A stretch of DNA of 64,000 bases from Isoetes taiwanensis. Lineage: Eukaryota; Streptophyta; Lycopodiopsida; Isoetales; Isoetaceae. Every line of letters begins with the position of its first letter. The first letter of the stretch is position 1. Below are positions 23,083 to 33,189 of this stretch, in pieces. Where the stretch lies: the NCBI GenBank assembly GCA_021234155.1, contig JAJEKV010000047.1, forward strand, positions 7,655,071-7,719,070, read 5' to 3'. The notes under the pieces were generated by a model that worked only from the letters and a program-made list of their open reading frames with translations, was not told the DNA's origin and searched no databases. A program made the translations under genes and the position numbers.

Positions 23083-24922
23083 TGTGACGGGCTTGGCCAG
23101 TTAACCTTTATGGTAACTGGAGATCCCATCAATCTTGATCATTGGATCTACTTAAGCCTAAAAACTTAATAAATTAACTCATGCATCCGCAACAATAACA
23201 CTTAGGTAAAGAATTTAATCTTTATATCAATATTTCAAGGGCCCAAAAACTATTCCCCCATAACCAATAATAATATTCTCACGCTACATCCATGAACTTA
23301 GCAATTATAGCTTCAAGCCAGTTCTTATAATAATCAATAAGTTTATTTGTTTGCAATCCAATTCCTAATCTCGCCTTCCCCAAGCTTGGCTACACTCCGG
23401 AGCCTCTTGCATGTCTGCTTACACCATCAACAACGAGGTTAGTCACAAGGACTAAGTGGGCATCGAGGTTCTAGGACATGCCTAAGCATCAACGACGTAA
23501 TGCATCCATCCAGAAACAATAACTTAACCTTACCTTATCGTAGCATCACCCCTGAAACTCAAGTTAGCAATCCATACAAGCATGTCCCACAATGCACAAT
23601 TTATCCATGAATATCTACTATATACTCCAACCACTATAATTCAATACAAGACGTCCCAAGTAATTTAATAATAACTTAGCAACCATGGCAACATAGACAA
23701 CAACCAATATCCCTCTGGGTCTGGGCATGGTCAACTCGGTTGATCAAGCCAGTGACATAGAGGCGGGGTAAACCACGTGTGTACACACCCATCCACGCTG
23801 CGTCTAACATTAGAGGACTACTTAATTGTGCAAGACGTTGTACTCTAAGGTCGCGATGTTCCAAATAAACCATTCACATATCACTGTGCAATAACCGCGA
23901 GTCTAGACCATCGCACTTAGACTCCGACCCCAGAGGTCTATATCACAGAGCATTCCAATACTATTATAGCACATGCATAAAAATATATCATAGCATATTC
24001 CAAAAAGGGATTCTCAATGTCGACCAAATTGTGTAGCAAACCATAATGCCATATTAGTGGGTAACCAACCACACCATGATACATCCCAGAAACATGCTTT
24101 TAACAATAATGCATGCATTCATAATTGTACTTTACTAAGCCAATCAAATCAGAGATATGATAAATCATAATTCCTTTAATTAAATGCAAACATTAACAAC
24201 AAGCTACATTGACAATAGTAAGTATGATCCCATGCTCCTAGAACGATGAAATCACCTACATGATATACTTTTAAGGACCAACAACCTAAGACAATTTAAT
24301 AACATCATCCAACCGTAACATAATTATATGTGTTAAACTCATCAATTTCTCAGCTATTCATAATCAATGTGTGTTAAACTCATCAATTTCTCAGCTATTC
24401 AGAATCAATCTCCACTATATGACTATATAAAAACCACAGATGATAATCTAAAAGTACTACTTTTCCTTCTCTTTTACATTCAAGAGTCTATCTTTGATTG
24501 TGTTAATTCAATTCAGATCATGCCTCAATCCATTAAATCTAAAAACCATCATCAAAGCTCATTAAGCTTTCCCAAAACTACGTCCACAAAAACATAGACA
24601 TCACAAAAACCCTAAGTGTAAGACTTAACTCCCACCTGAAAATACTTTGCTCCTTCTCCTTGGTTCAATTATGATCAATATGGTGCAAGTGCATCCTCCA
24701 CAACAAGAAAAGCTTCTTTTTCCATGGAAAACTCCTTCCCAAGAAATCCAGAATAATATTGCTGCGCTTATATAATCTAACGATGACCTTGCATGCATGG
24801 ACACATTGCATGCATGTATTCCTAGTGCATAATCATTTATTTCACCATTGAAAATGCACTCTTATATAATGGCAACGTTACTTACATCTTCATGTTGGTG
24901 CTAAGTTGCTAGGCCCGTTCCA
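23083..24922 (-). mobile_element. 3' LTR of the minus-strand element
   Basis: 1840 bp, TGTGACGGGC...CCGTTCCA on the plus strand. It retains about 450 bp (24013-24466) that the right LTR has lost at the LINE insertion. A GC-rich block near 23905-23935 is the inverse of the CCTCCGGGGTCGG block of the long-LTR family. Confidence 0.8.
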
Positions 24923-27111
24923 TGTCCTCATGGGTGCATCTTAGAGCACTCATGGAAAATCTAGTTTGTATCTCCCTTTGTGACATCTTCCTTGGAACAA
25001 ACCCAACCATTGATCTAAAAATATACTTATAGTCTGCTTCCTTAATTCCCGGGTCTCTTCCCTTTATGCCTTCACATCTTAATCTTCAATTCAACATACT
25101 TCCAAATGAATAAAATTTTGTCCTTCAGAACTGATCCATCCTTGTCAAACACAATTGCTTAGCCTTCCAATCCAAGACGATACCTCTCCAAATTTGAAAG
25201 TTCAAAGCTAGCTTCATACAAGTAGTTTAAGCTAAAGGAAAGATACATACTAGATAGCTCCAATGCATGACCCTTCTAACATTCAATTTAAGATAACTCC
25301 GAGTTTAGAACTAACTCAAATATTAATAACATTGAGTATACTCTATGCATCAATAACAACGGAAGGAAAAGAGGAACATACACATTCAGTTCAATATAAC
25401 AAACGTAATGCAGTTAATGCAACTTTTCATAAAGAAGGTGCTACGTGCCAAAAAAAAAAAAAAAACCCACCATTCCGAAGTATCTTATAGCTAGGTAACA
25501 TACTTAAGTTGATACAAGGGATCCCATAAGAATTATAGCACTTGCTACAGAGAATTCCTCTACGAGTTTATCCAATGATATAGAAGTATTTATGCTATAC
25601 ACTTGACCTCTATGCCTAGCCTACTTCCTTACATATTACCCCATCACACTGGTTAGTCCTTCAACAAGATTTTATAGGCACCAATTGCCGTTAATTTCAA
25701 TGAAGCTCTTACTTCATGTATGGGTCCTTTTTTATTGGTGGTGTACAATAAAGCAGTCCAGGACATAGGGTGCTGATTGCCCTTCAAGATACCCTTCATT
25801 GCCCTTCCCTTGCCCTTCATTGCCCTTCAAAAAATACTGGGATGTTCTTTAGTTATGTATAACATAATGAGCATATTGGTAATGTGAAGCCCTGATCATA
25901 CATGTTACCTATGAAGGTGCTGATTTAGTGCTTGAATTTCGTTTTTTTGTACACCACTAGCAAAAAAGCACCCGTATTTCGTTTACAACTTCAATTCATG
26001 AACGATGTGCTTACAACTCTTCTATTACATTCTAAGACGTTCAAAAATGGCACTTCCCATGTCTATACATTCCCTTCTGCCTTATCTCATATCTGGGCTT
26101 TATCTGAAAACTCTTTCGTTCAACTTCATGGTTTATCCACTACCATGATTAAATATGTTATTCCTCTATTCATCTTCTTCTTCTTCTTCATTATCCATAA
26201 GATGGATGACATTGTTCAATCTTGGCCAATCAATTCTTCAATCTACCATAATTTAAGCGCATGAACCTGACTACTTTGTTCCATTAAGTGCTTTCCTATA
26301 CTCCAAGAACTTCTTCAAGGCTATCATCGACTATTCTAGCCATAACCCTAGGGCCAACAACTTTGGTTTTAGACCTCAAGTAGGACCATGATGTAATCAT
26401 GACATTTCCTTTTACGTCACACATCTGCTATTTACACATGAGCTCCAAATCCAACTATCATGTCAATCTTATTTTATAACGATATCTAAGCATACTCAAA
26501 ACTTGTCTTACAACCACCTTGTTGTAACCTTATCCAACCATAGCCTGAATGCTATCAACTTAGCAACCTATTGTTACTTTACCATTGGATACCAATCTAT
26601 GGATGTTGCCTTGTTTTCTCAATTTTAGCTTCAAAAGGACGCACCTAACATCACATCAAAATCTTATTCATCCGATATGGTGAGATGAACCTTCCCTGAA
26701 TATCATATTATATGTCATGCACTACTTATTCCAAATTTTCTTGCCATCAGAGTATACTACTACGAGATCACATCTACACTATAAGGAGTGGTTACCGAAG
26801 TGGAACGCAATACCCGTACCTTAATCTCCCTCAAGCATCACTTCCATGCTATGTGCACACTCGCAACCCTAAATCAAAGTTAGCCCTTTGATGAAGTACA
26901 TTTTTCTAGCTTATCTGCTTTGCAGGATAGAAAATCAACCAAGATTATAGAAATATCATGTAATCAACTTCACAAACCTTCATAAAACAGTTTGTCACGC
27001 CTCCTCTGAGGTCGTCATCTCCACATATATTCAATTGAATACTATTAGCATAATCCAACAACCTCAACTTGAATCTAGACTTCACTATCATACACCCAAG
27101 GATCCAACTAT

Positions 27112-27123
27112 GCTCTGATACCA
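27112..27123 (-). promoter_or_regulatory. tRNA-Met primer binding site
   Basis: Perfect 12-base complement to the 3' end of plant initiator tRNA-Met, two bases inside the right LTR of the minus-strand element. Confidence 0.85.
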
Positions 27124-28405
27124 ATTGTGGCGGGTTTGGCCAGTTAACCTTTACGGTAATTGGAGATCCCATCAATCTCGACCATTGGATCTACTTAAGC
27201 CTCATGCATCCGCAACAATAACACTTAGGTAAAGAATTTAATCTTTATATCAATATTCCAAGGTCCCAAAAACTATTCCCCCGTGACCAATAATAATATT
27301 CCCACACTACATCCATGAACTTAGCGATTATAGCTTCAAGCCAGTTCTTATAATAATCATCAACTTTATTTATTTGCAATCCAATTTCTACTCTCGCCTT
27401 CCTGAAGCTTGGCTACACTTTGGAGCCTCTTGCACGTCTGCTTACACCATCAACAACGGGGTTAGTCACAAGTAGGGATCGAGGTTCTAGGACATGCCTA
27501 AGCATCAACAACATAATGCATCCATCCAAAAACAATAACTTAACCTTACCATAGCCTCGCCCCTGAAACTCAAGTTAGTAATGCATACAAGCATGTCCCA
27601 CAATGCATAATTTATCCATGAATATCTACTACATACTACAACCATTGCAATTCAATACAAGACGTCCCAATTAACATAATAATAACTTAGCAACCATGGC
27701 AACATAGACAACGACCAATATTCCTCTGGGTCTGAGCATGGTCAACTCGACTGATCTGGCCAGTGACATAGAGGCGGGGTAAACCACGTGTGTACACACC
27801 CATCCATGATGCATCCGGAGGACCACTTAATTGTGCAAGACATTGTACCTTAATGTATACCGCCCGATGTTCCAAATAAACCATTCACATATCACTGTGC
27901 AATAACCGCGAGTCTAGACCATCGCACCTAGACTCCGCCCCGGAGGTCTATATGACAGAGCATTCCAATACTATTATAGCACTTTGCATAAAAATATATC
28001 ATAGCATATTCCAACAAGGGCATATATCACCTGCTTCTGACAGCTGTTGAAAGATGCTTTGGGAGAGGCCACTCACGGAGGACCTCGGGCGCTACCACTT
28101 TCCCCCGCAATAGATGGTTCGATGATGAGTGTCAGGACGCCAAACGCGGACTCCGGTAAGTCACTGATCCCACCTCCCACCCACAGGCCATCAGTCAATA
28201 CCGTTCCTTCCTCGAGAACAAGAAAGCCAGGTACCTCGCAGAGAACTAGCAACATATGTTCGGTCTCCTGGATCGGTCTCCCAGGACAATCTGGAGAAAG
28301 GTATTGAGCAAGGCTGTACAGCCCACATGGAACATCACCTCGGAGCAATGGGTATAGTACTTGTAATAGTGCCTCCACAGATGGGCCTGGCTCTGGTCAT
28401 CACAG

Positions 28406-29341
28406 AGGGGGATGTCATCATGGGCCTGCAACGCCTAGCTAATTGGAAGGCAGCAGATTTAGATGGCACGCAGGCAAAACTTCTGAAGTGGGTTGGGCCT
28501 CCAATGGTGCCTATCCTCACGGCACTCTTCAATAAAGCATTGCAAGAAGGCTTCTCTCCGCAGTGGACCACTATTAGAGTTGTGCCCATATACAAGGCAG
28601 GTGACCCTCAATGCCCAGCCAACTATTGCACTATTATGGTCAGCTCTCTCTATGCAAAACCGTTGGCTGGCATCCTTGCAGTGGCTGAAGATATGGGCAG
28701 AAGAGGCAGATGTGCGGGCTCTGACACAGACAGGCTTCCGGCCCAGGCATTCCACCATTGATCATATCTTCACTCTGCGCACACTGATTGAGGATAGCAG
28801 GAATCGCCGGCAAAACCTGTACTGTTGTTTCGTGGATTTTGCAAAAGCTTTTGACACAGTGCCTCGGGACAACAGATTGCGGCAGCCAGGGACCCCCGTT
28901 GATTTGCAAAACACAATATACAGGCTATACGAGGCATGCTCAGAACGTCTCACATCATCAGGACAGCCGGTAGTCAGTAGTATTGGAGTACGTCAGGGTT
29001 GCCTCCTCTCCCCCACACTCTTTGGCCTATACATTGATCAACTGGAAGACTAGATTTCTGAGCACCGGGGTGCGAACGCCCATCTCATGCATGGGCAACT
29101 CATATATGCTGACGATGTCGACCTCCTGGCCTATACTCTAGAGGACATGAAACGTCACCTGGATGCTCTTGACATTTTCCAATTCATTGGCATGCGAGTT
29201 AACTTGGCCAAAACTAGGGTGCTACTAGTTCAGTCATCCCGTCAGCCAAGGCTTCCCTCATTCACTGACCAGCGACAAGATGTCGAGGTGGCTCCGGCCT
29301 ATAAGTATTTGGGGATTGAGTTCTCCACTATCACCCACTAA
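28406..29341 (+). pseudogene. LINE reverse transcriptase domain
   Basis: Reads LANWKAADLDGTQAKLLKWV, then ALFNKALQEGFSPQWTTIRV with VPIYKAGDP. A frameshift near 28720 leads to TGFRPRHSTIDHIFTLRTLI and FVDFAKAFDTVPRD (catalytic motif A). Then come GVRQGCLLSPTLF (motif B), an in-frame TAG at 29051, and YADDVDLLAY (motif C, catalytic DD) with VNLAKTRVL and YKYLGIEF. The order and spacing are those of a LINE RT. The stop between B and C alone would abolish activity. Confidence 0.9.
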
Positions 29342-29542
29342 GATGTTGCCATCAGGTTGCGTGTCACGACGAGTTTGGGAAGCACTATATGCCATGCAGA
29401 GCAATAGCCACAAGGCAGAGTTGTATGCTTGGGGCCACCAGTCATACACGTTGAGGGCCTTGGTCGAGCCGGTTCTCCTGTACGGGGCAGAGGTATGGGG
29501 TCCGGTGATATCCCTCACCACCTAGAATGATCTCGAGCAGGT

Positions 29543-30305
29543 GTGCAGAAAGCCTTCTTGGCACGAGCCCTTGGGGTAAAGTCTATAGTTCTATACCAGA
29601 TCCTACTCCAGGAGACAGGTTTTCTACCACTTCGACGGGCTGCATTGGAACGCCATATTATTTACTTCCAGAAGGTGGTCACTATGGGTGATACACGTTT
29701 TCCCAACCTTGCTTTGGCCGTAGCAATGGGTCCCCAATGCCTCAAAGCCTGCTGGAAGGACAAGCAAGCTCAGTGGTTCTCACGTTGGGATGTATAGGCA
29801 AACAGATGCGTGCAAGTACGGACAAAGAAGGATCACAATGCACTAAAGTTGTACCTAGATTCTAGTTTCCTTCGCAAGCTCTGGGATGCAGATGCTCTCA
29901 CACGTTAAGATTGCAAACTATCAGCAGCAAGTCAATTCTAATTCTATGCTCATAAGAGGATCACATCAGTACTTGTGCATCCATTTGCCCATGAAGAAGC
30001 GCAAACTTATAGCTTCCATTTGCACGGGTGCACATCGTCTCCGCATTGAGACAGGACGTTGGACTCGGAAAGCACGGGAGGATAGGCTTTGTCAGTGTTG
30101 CCACCAGGGCGCCATTGAAGATGAATGTTATGCCCGCCAGATCTGCCCAGCGTTTGCCCATATTCAAGCGCGGTATGTTTGGTTAGTTGTGCCTGACCAG
30201 CCGCTGCATGAGTTATTGAATACGACGTACGTGGGCTTGTTGGGGTCATACCTCCAAGAGGTTATGAATACACGAACTCAGTTGTGTCCTCCGAGACAGT
30301 ATTGA
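29543..30305 (+). pseudogene. LINE C-terminal region with zinc knuckle
   Basis: Open frames at 29543-29797 and 29886-30305, in different phases, carry FLARALGVK, ETGFLPLRRAALERH and a late RLCQCCHQGAIEDECYARQI with CPAF. The last is the CxxC...ED..C/H...CP arrangement at the end of many LINE ORF2 proteins. A second, more decayed copy is at 63808-64000. Confidence 0.75.
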
Positions 30306-30931
30306 ATTACCCTATACAAGTGTACAATGTACCAGCATACTTATTACTGCTAAGGTTTTTCCCTCGAAAACCCTTCGGGCATGAGTTTTTAATCCTGGCA
30401 GTAATACGCTTGCTGCTCTCTTTTTGTCTGGGTTCCATGGGCCAATTGGTCTCTGTGGACGATAAAAGTCTATTCTATTCTCTTTTACATTCAAGAATCT
30501 ATCTTTGATTGTGTTACTTCAATTCAGATCATGCCTCAATCCATTAAATCTAATCATCAAAGCTCATTAAGCTTTCCCAAAACTACGTCCACCAAAACAT
30601 AGACATCACAAAAACCCCAGGTGTAAGACTTGACCCCCACCTGGAAATACTTTGCTCCTTCTCCTTGGTTCAATTCTGATCAATCTGGTGCAAACGCATC
30701 ATCCACAACGGAAAAGGCTTCTTTCCCATGGAAAACTCATTCCCAAAAAATCCAGAATAATATTGTTGCACTTATATAATCTAACAATGACCTTGCATGC
30801 ATGGACACATTGCATGCATGTATTCCTAGCGCAAAATCATTTATTTCACCATTGAGAATGCACTCTTATATAATGGCAACGTTACTTACATCGTCATATT
30901 GATGCTAAGTTGCTAGATCCATTACAATTAA

Positions 30932-31217
30932 GATAAAGTTGCAGGTCTAAGATGTTGCTAATGGTTTTTCTTTCAAAGACATTTGGAGATGGCATCCTCA
31001 GAAGGAGGAGCAGCATCTAGAGGTTTTGTGGTTACCATATAAGTCTGGCAAGGGATAAGTTTTCATATAAGTAATGAGAAAAAATCTTGATGATCTTGAG
31101 GTATGGATAAGTGAATAAGTTGGCATTGCATATTGATCCTATAAGTTCTTGGAGGATTGCTTCACTAAATCAATAATTACCCCATGAGGACATGGGTTAA
31201 ATTTTAGAAGGGGAGAC
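30932..31217 (+). mobile_element. Interior 3 of the LTR chain, right part
   Basis: Resumes the interior interrupted at 23077, with the CATCCTCAGAAGGAGGAG segment also at 2387-2400, and ends with the PPT AGAAGGGGAGAC before TGTAAAGG. Confidence 0.8.
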
Positions 31218-32010
31218 TGTAAAGGTCCTGGCCACTTGATGGGTCAATATACATATTTATGTATGTATGTACACATACATGGCATGTATTCTGCATGAGT
31301 CTAGGGTTTTGTCTCTTTAGAGAAAGGATTGTTGCAGGGTATGAAGGCAGGGAGCAATTCTGGGCAGTTTTGGTGCCCAAAGTTTGAAGCATCATAACTC
31401 GGCAAGCTGAGATCCTTTTTACGTGATTCTTTTTGTATTAGAAGTATTTCTAAGTAAGATTTCCGGATTGGGTCTGATAATGCCGAAACTCATCCATATG
31501 CAAACGTTATGACAGAAATAGTGATGTTGGGTCAGAATTGACTGCACTATGTATTTTCTTCTATAGTTTGATTCTTGGAGCTAGAAGGCGATTGTGATGA
31601 TTAACTATCAGGTCTGGAGCGTGTGATTTGGTTTCGTCCAAATGACCCTTAAATGTGACAGCGGTCTTTTGAGGTGCAGGCAATGGGAAAGAGTCCAGAG
31701 GCCTGTGCATGAAGAAATTATCAAGTGGGGTTTTTTGTTGATTGATTTAATCTCAGACACATAGGCTGCCATATTCAAATTTATATCTGCTTTAGTAAGA
31801 GGGTTATATATAGCATCTAAGTGGTATGATATGCAAAGAATTGATCAGGAGAAGGGCAGAACTAGCTATATATTAGGGACTGAAGCAAGAATGGCCTCTG
31901 GAAGAAGTCTGGCCTGTCACAATTTATTTGATGTGTGTTCTTTTGTTGTTGCTTAGTTCATTGTTCACATTCTTTTCTTGCGACGTTTCTTAAAGCAATA
32001 AAAGTAAGCT
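31218..32010 (+). mobile_element. Fourth LTR of the chain (3'-truncated)
   Basis: Matches 19187-19890 of the complete LTR with one insertion of about 60 bp (about 31593-31660). It stops matching after GACGTTTCTTAAAGC. Confidence 0.8.
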
Positions 32011-32470
32011 AAGATATTAACCATCATCCAATTAAATTGGGATTATGTCAACTCCAAAATCACGCCAACCTGCTATTGTCTTCTAGGGGGTTTTTGTTTT
32101 TTTTAATCTTTTTTTTTGGACTTCAAAAATAACATAAGGTTGCGATTCACGTGTGACTTTTCATATGCGAATTGAAATATGCAGAAATGAAGAGCAAGTT
32201 GCTAACATAGATGAGACCAAAATTGCTTGCTCGATAGATGATAATATTGGGATTGATAATAATGTTGCATTATTTATGAGGCAATTCCGGACTTCGAAAT
32301 TATCGATACATGGCACAAATATCATACAAAAATATCATATATTCCAATAAAACATTAAGGGATCAATCCATGTTTTTCCACGTGTTTAACAAGGTGTGGT
32401 TCCATGTCGGCCGTTCTATCCAGTTAAAGTGCAGAATCTAACACTTCACCCCGTCATCCCCATAGCCAAA
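32011..32470. other. Spacer, mostly without recognised content
   Basis: Holds T-runs at 32092-32120 and an unrecognised 65-codon frame (32153-32350, plus). Confidence 0.4.
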
Positions 32471-32985
32471 TTATACATAATAGACACAAACTTCACCAAA
32501 AATCATCTGTCGCAAAGTTTTTGGATCGTAAGATGGTGGATTCGAGGGCTGTGTTTGATTGTAGAAGCATTTGAGAGCATCATCATCCACTATGATTATA
32601 TCATCCTTATTCTCGATACCAAGTTCATCCATCATGTTACTCAAGTGTTTGATGAAGATAGGCTTTGCTGTTGGATCCTTGGGATTAGTGAACTTCACAC
32701 ATTTGTTCTGATCCCAAAGGGTCAACCAATGTCTCACGATTTCCCCGTGCCTCCAAAGTATCCTTGATGTTCCTTAGTTCCATGGATGACCAAATACCAA
32801 CTTCGAAATAACACGAATGCCTCGCCTAGCATCTCCTTCAAGTCGCGACGCGGATAGATCCACTTGGTGTTTGATTCTCTTGGTGTCGATGAAACCGTTC
32901 TCTAGCCACTTTATTTTTCGGAAAAAAGTCTTGCAAAGGACTCCGTTTAGGTCGAACACCACAACCTTCTTAGAAACGCAATGGA
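32471..32985 (-). pseudogene. FCP1/HAD-type phosphatase domain fragment
   Basis: The segment nearest the 5' side reads KKVVVFDLNGVLCKTFFRK (ending near 32930), in which DLNGV is a variant of the HAD nucleophile motif DxDxT/V. After a frame break comes LRHWLTLWDQNKC, then KHLSNMMDELGIENKDDIII with VDDDALKCFYNQTQPSNPPS and YDPKT. W.Q..C, the DDD motif and the N.PPSYDP end are the layout of the FCP1-like (NLI-interacting) phosphatase domain. The second Asp of DxDx is replaced by Asn, so catalysis is doubtful. It follows the coding segments at 33190-36713 in the same direction and may be their last exon. Confidence 0.65.
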
Positions 32986-33044
32986 AGGTGAAACATCAAA
33001 CATGTATCCGGTCGACCAAGATCACGATAACACAAAAACAATAC

Positions 33045-33183
33045 AAACGCCAAGCGTGATTTGAAATAGTCATAACCAAATCGCGCTCGGCGTGATTTAG
33101 TTTGACAACGAAAAATAATCAAAGCACGCTTGGCGCGATTTAATTCAAAGGTAATACAAATTAAATCACGCGTGGCGCGATTT
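33045..33183. repeat. Cluster of four CACGC..GGCGTG palindromes
   Basis: Four 20-23 bp palindromes, at 33045-33064, 33078-33098, 33121-33141 and 33163-33183. Each has the form AAATCACGCyyGGCGTGATTT with a few changes. They lie between a possible GTATGG donor and the FCP1-like exon of the minus-strand gene, so probably in an intron. Confidence 0.85.
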
Positions 33184-33189
33184 CCTGGG

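Larger units (their letters stand above)
28016..30477 (+). mobile_element. LINE retrotransposon, 5'-truncated and degenerate
   Basis: A non-LTR element of about 2.46 kb, clearly more GC-rich than its host LTR. In order it holds the linker after the lost endonuclease (RNRWFDDECQDAKRG near 28110), reverse transcriptase (about 28400-29340), a C-terminal domain with a CCHC-like knuckle (about 30090-30160), a 3' region and a TTCTATTCT tail. There is no poly(A). Several stops and frameshifts make it inactive. The endonuclease is missing. The retained motifs resemble CR1/I/Jockey-type LINEs; the clade is inferred from motifs only. Confidence 0.85.
27126..30926 (-). mobile_element. 5' LTR of the minus-strand element, split by a LINE
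   Basis: Left piece 27126-28015 matches 23083-24012. Right piece 30478-30926 matches 24467-24922. The LINE lies between, and the intervening 450 bp of LTR is gone. The end ATTACA is followed by the ATTAA duplication. Confidence 0.85.
23078..30931 (-). mobile_element. Non-autonomous LTR retrotransposon (minus strand) with target duplication
   Basis: Two LTR copies, 23083-24922 and 27126-30926, flank a 2.2 kb interior (24923-27125). The insertion is bounded by ATTAA at 23078-23082 and 30927-30931. Flanking sequence on both sides joins into the interior seen intact at 2236-2710. The primer site GCTCTGATACCA (27112-27123, the reverse complement of TGGTATCAGAGC) sits beside the right LTR, so the element reads right to left. 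The interior has no gag or pol frame; the largest ORF is 110 codons. A TCTTC microsatellite is at about 26176-26192 and a 16 bp A-run near 25449. It is a LARD-like element dependent on another element's proteins. Confidence 0.85.

Noticed and set aside
28459-28758. Minus-strand ORFs of about 90-100 codons in the LINE
   Set aside because: They are antisense to clear reverse transcriptase motifs and have no domain content.
2236-32010. Search for gag or pol of the LTR families
   Set aside because: No protease, integrase or RT motifs occur in any interior; the only RT in 1-32010 belongs to the LINE.
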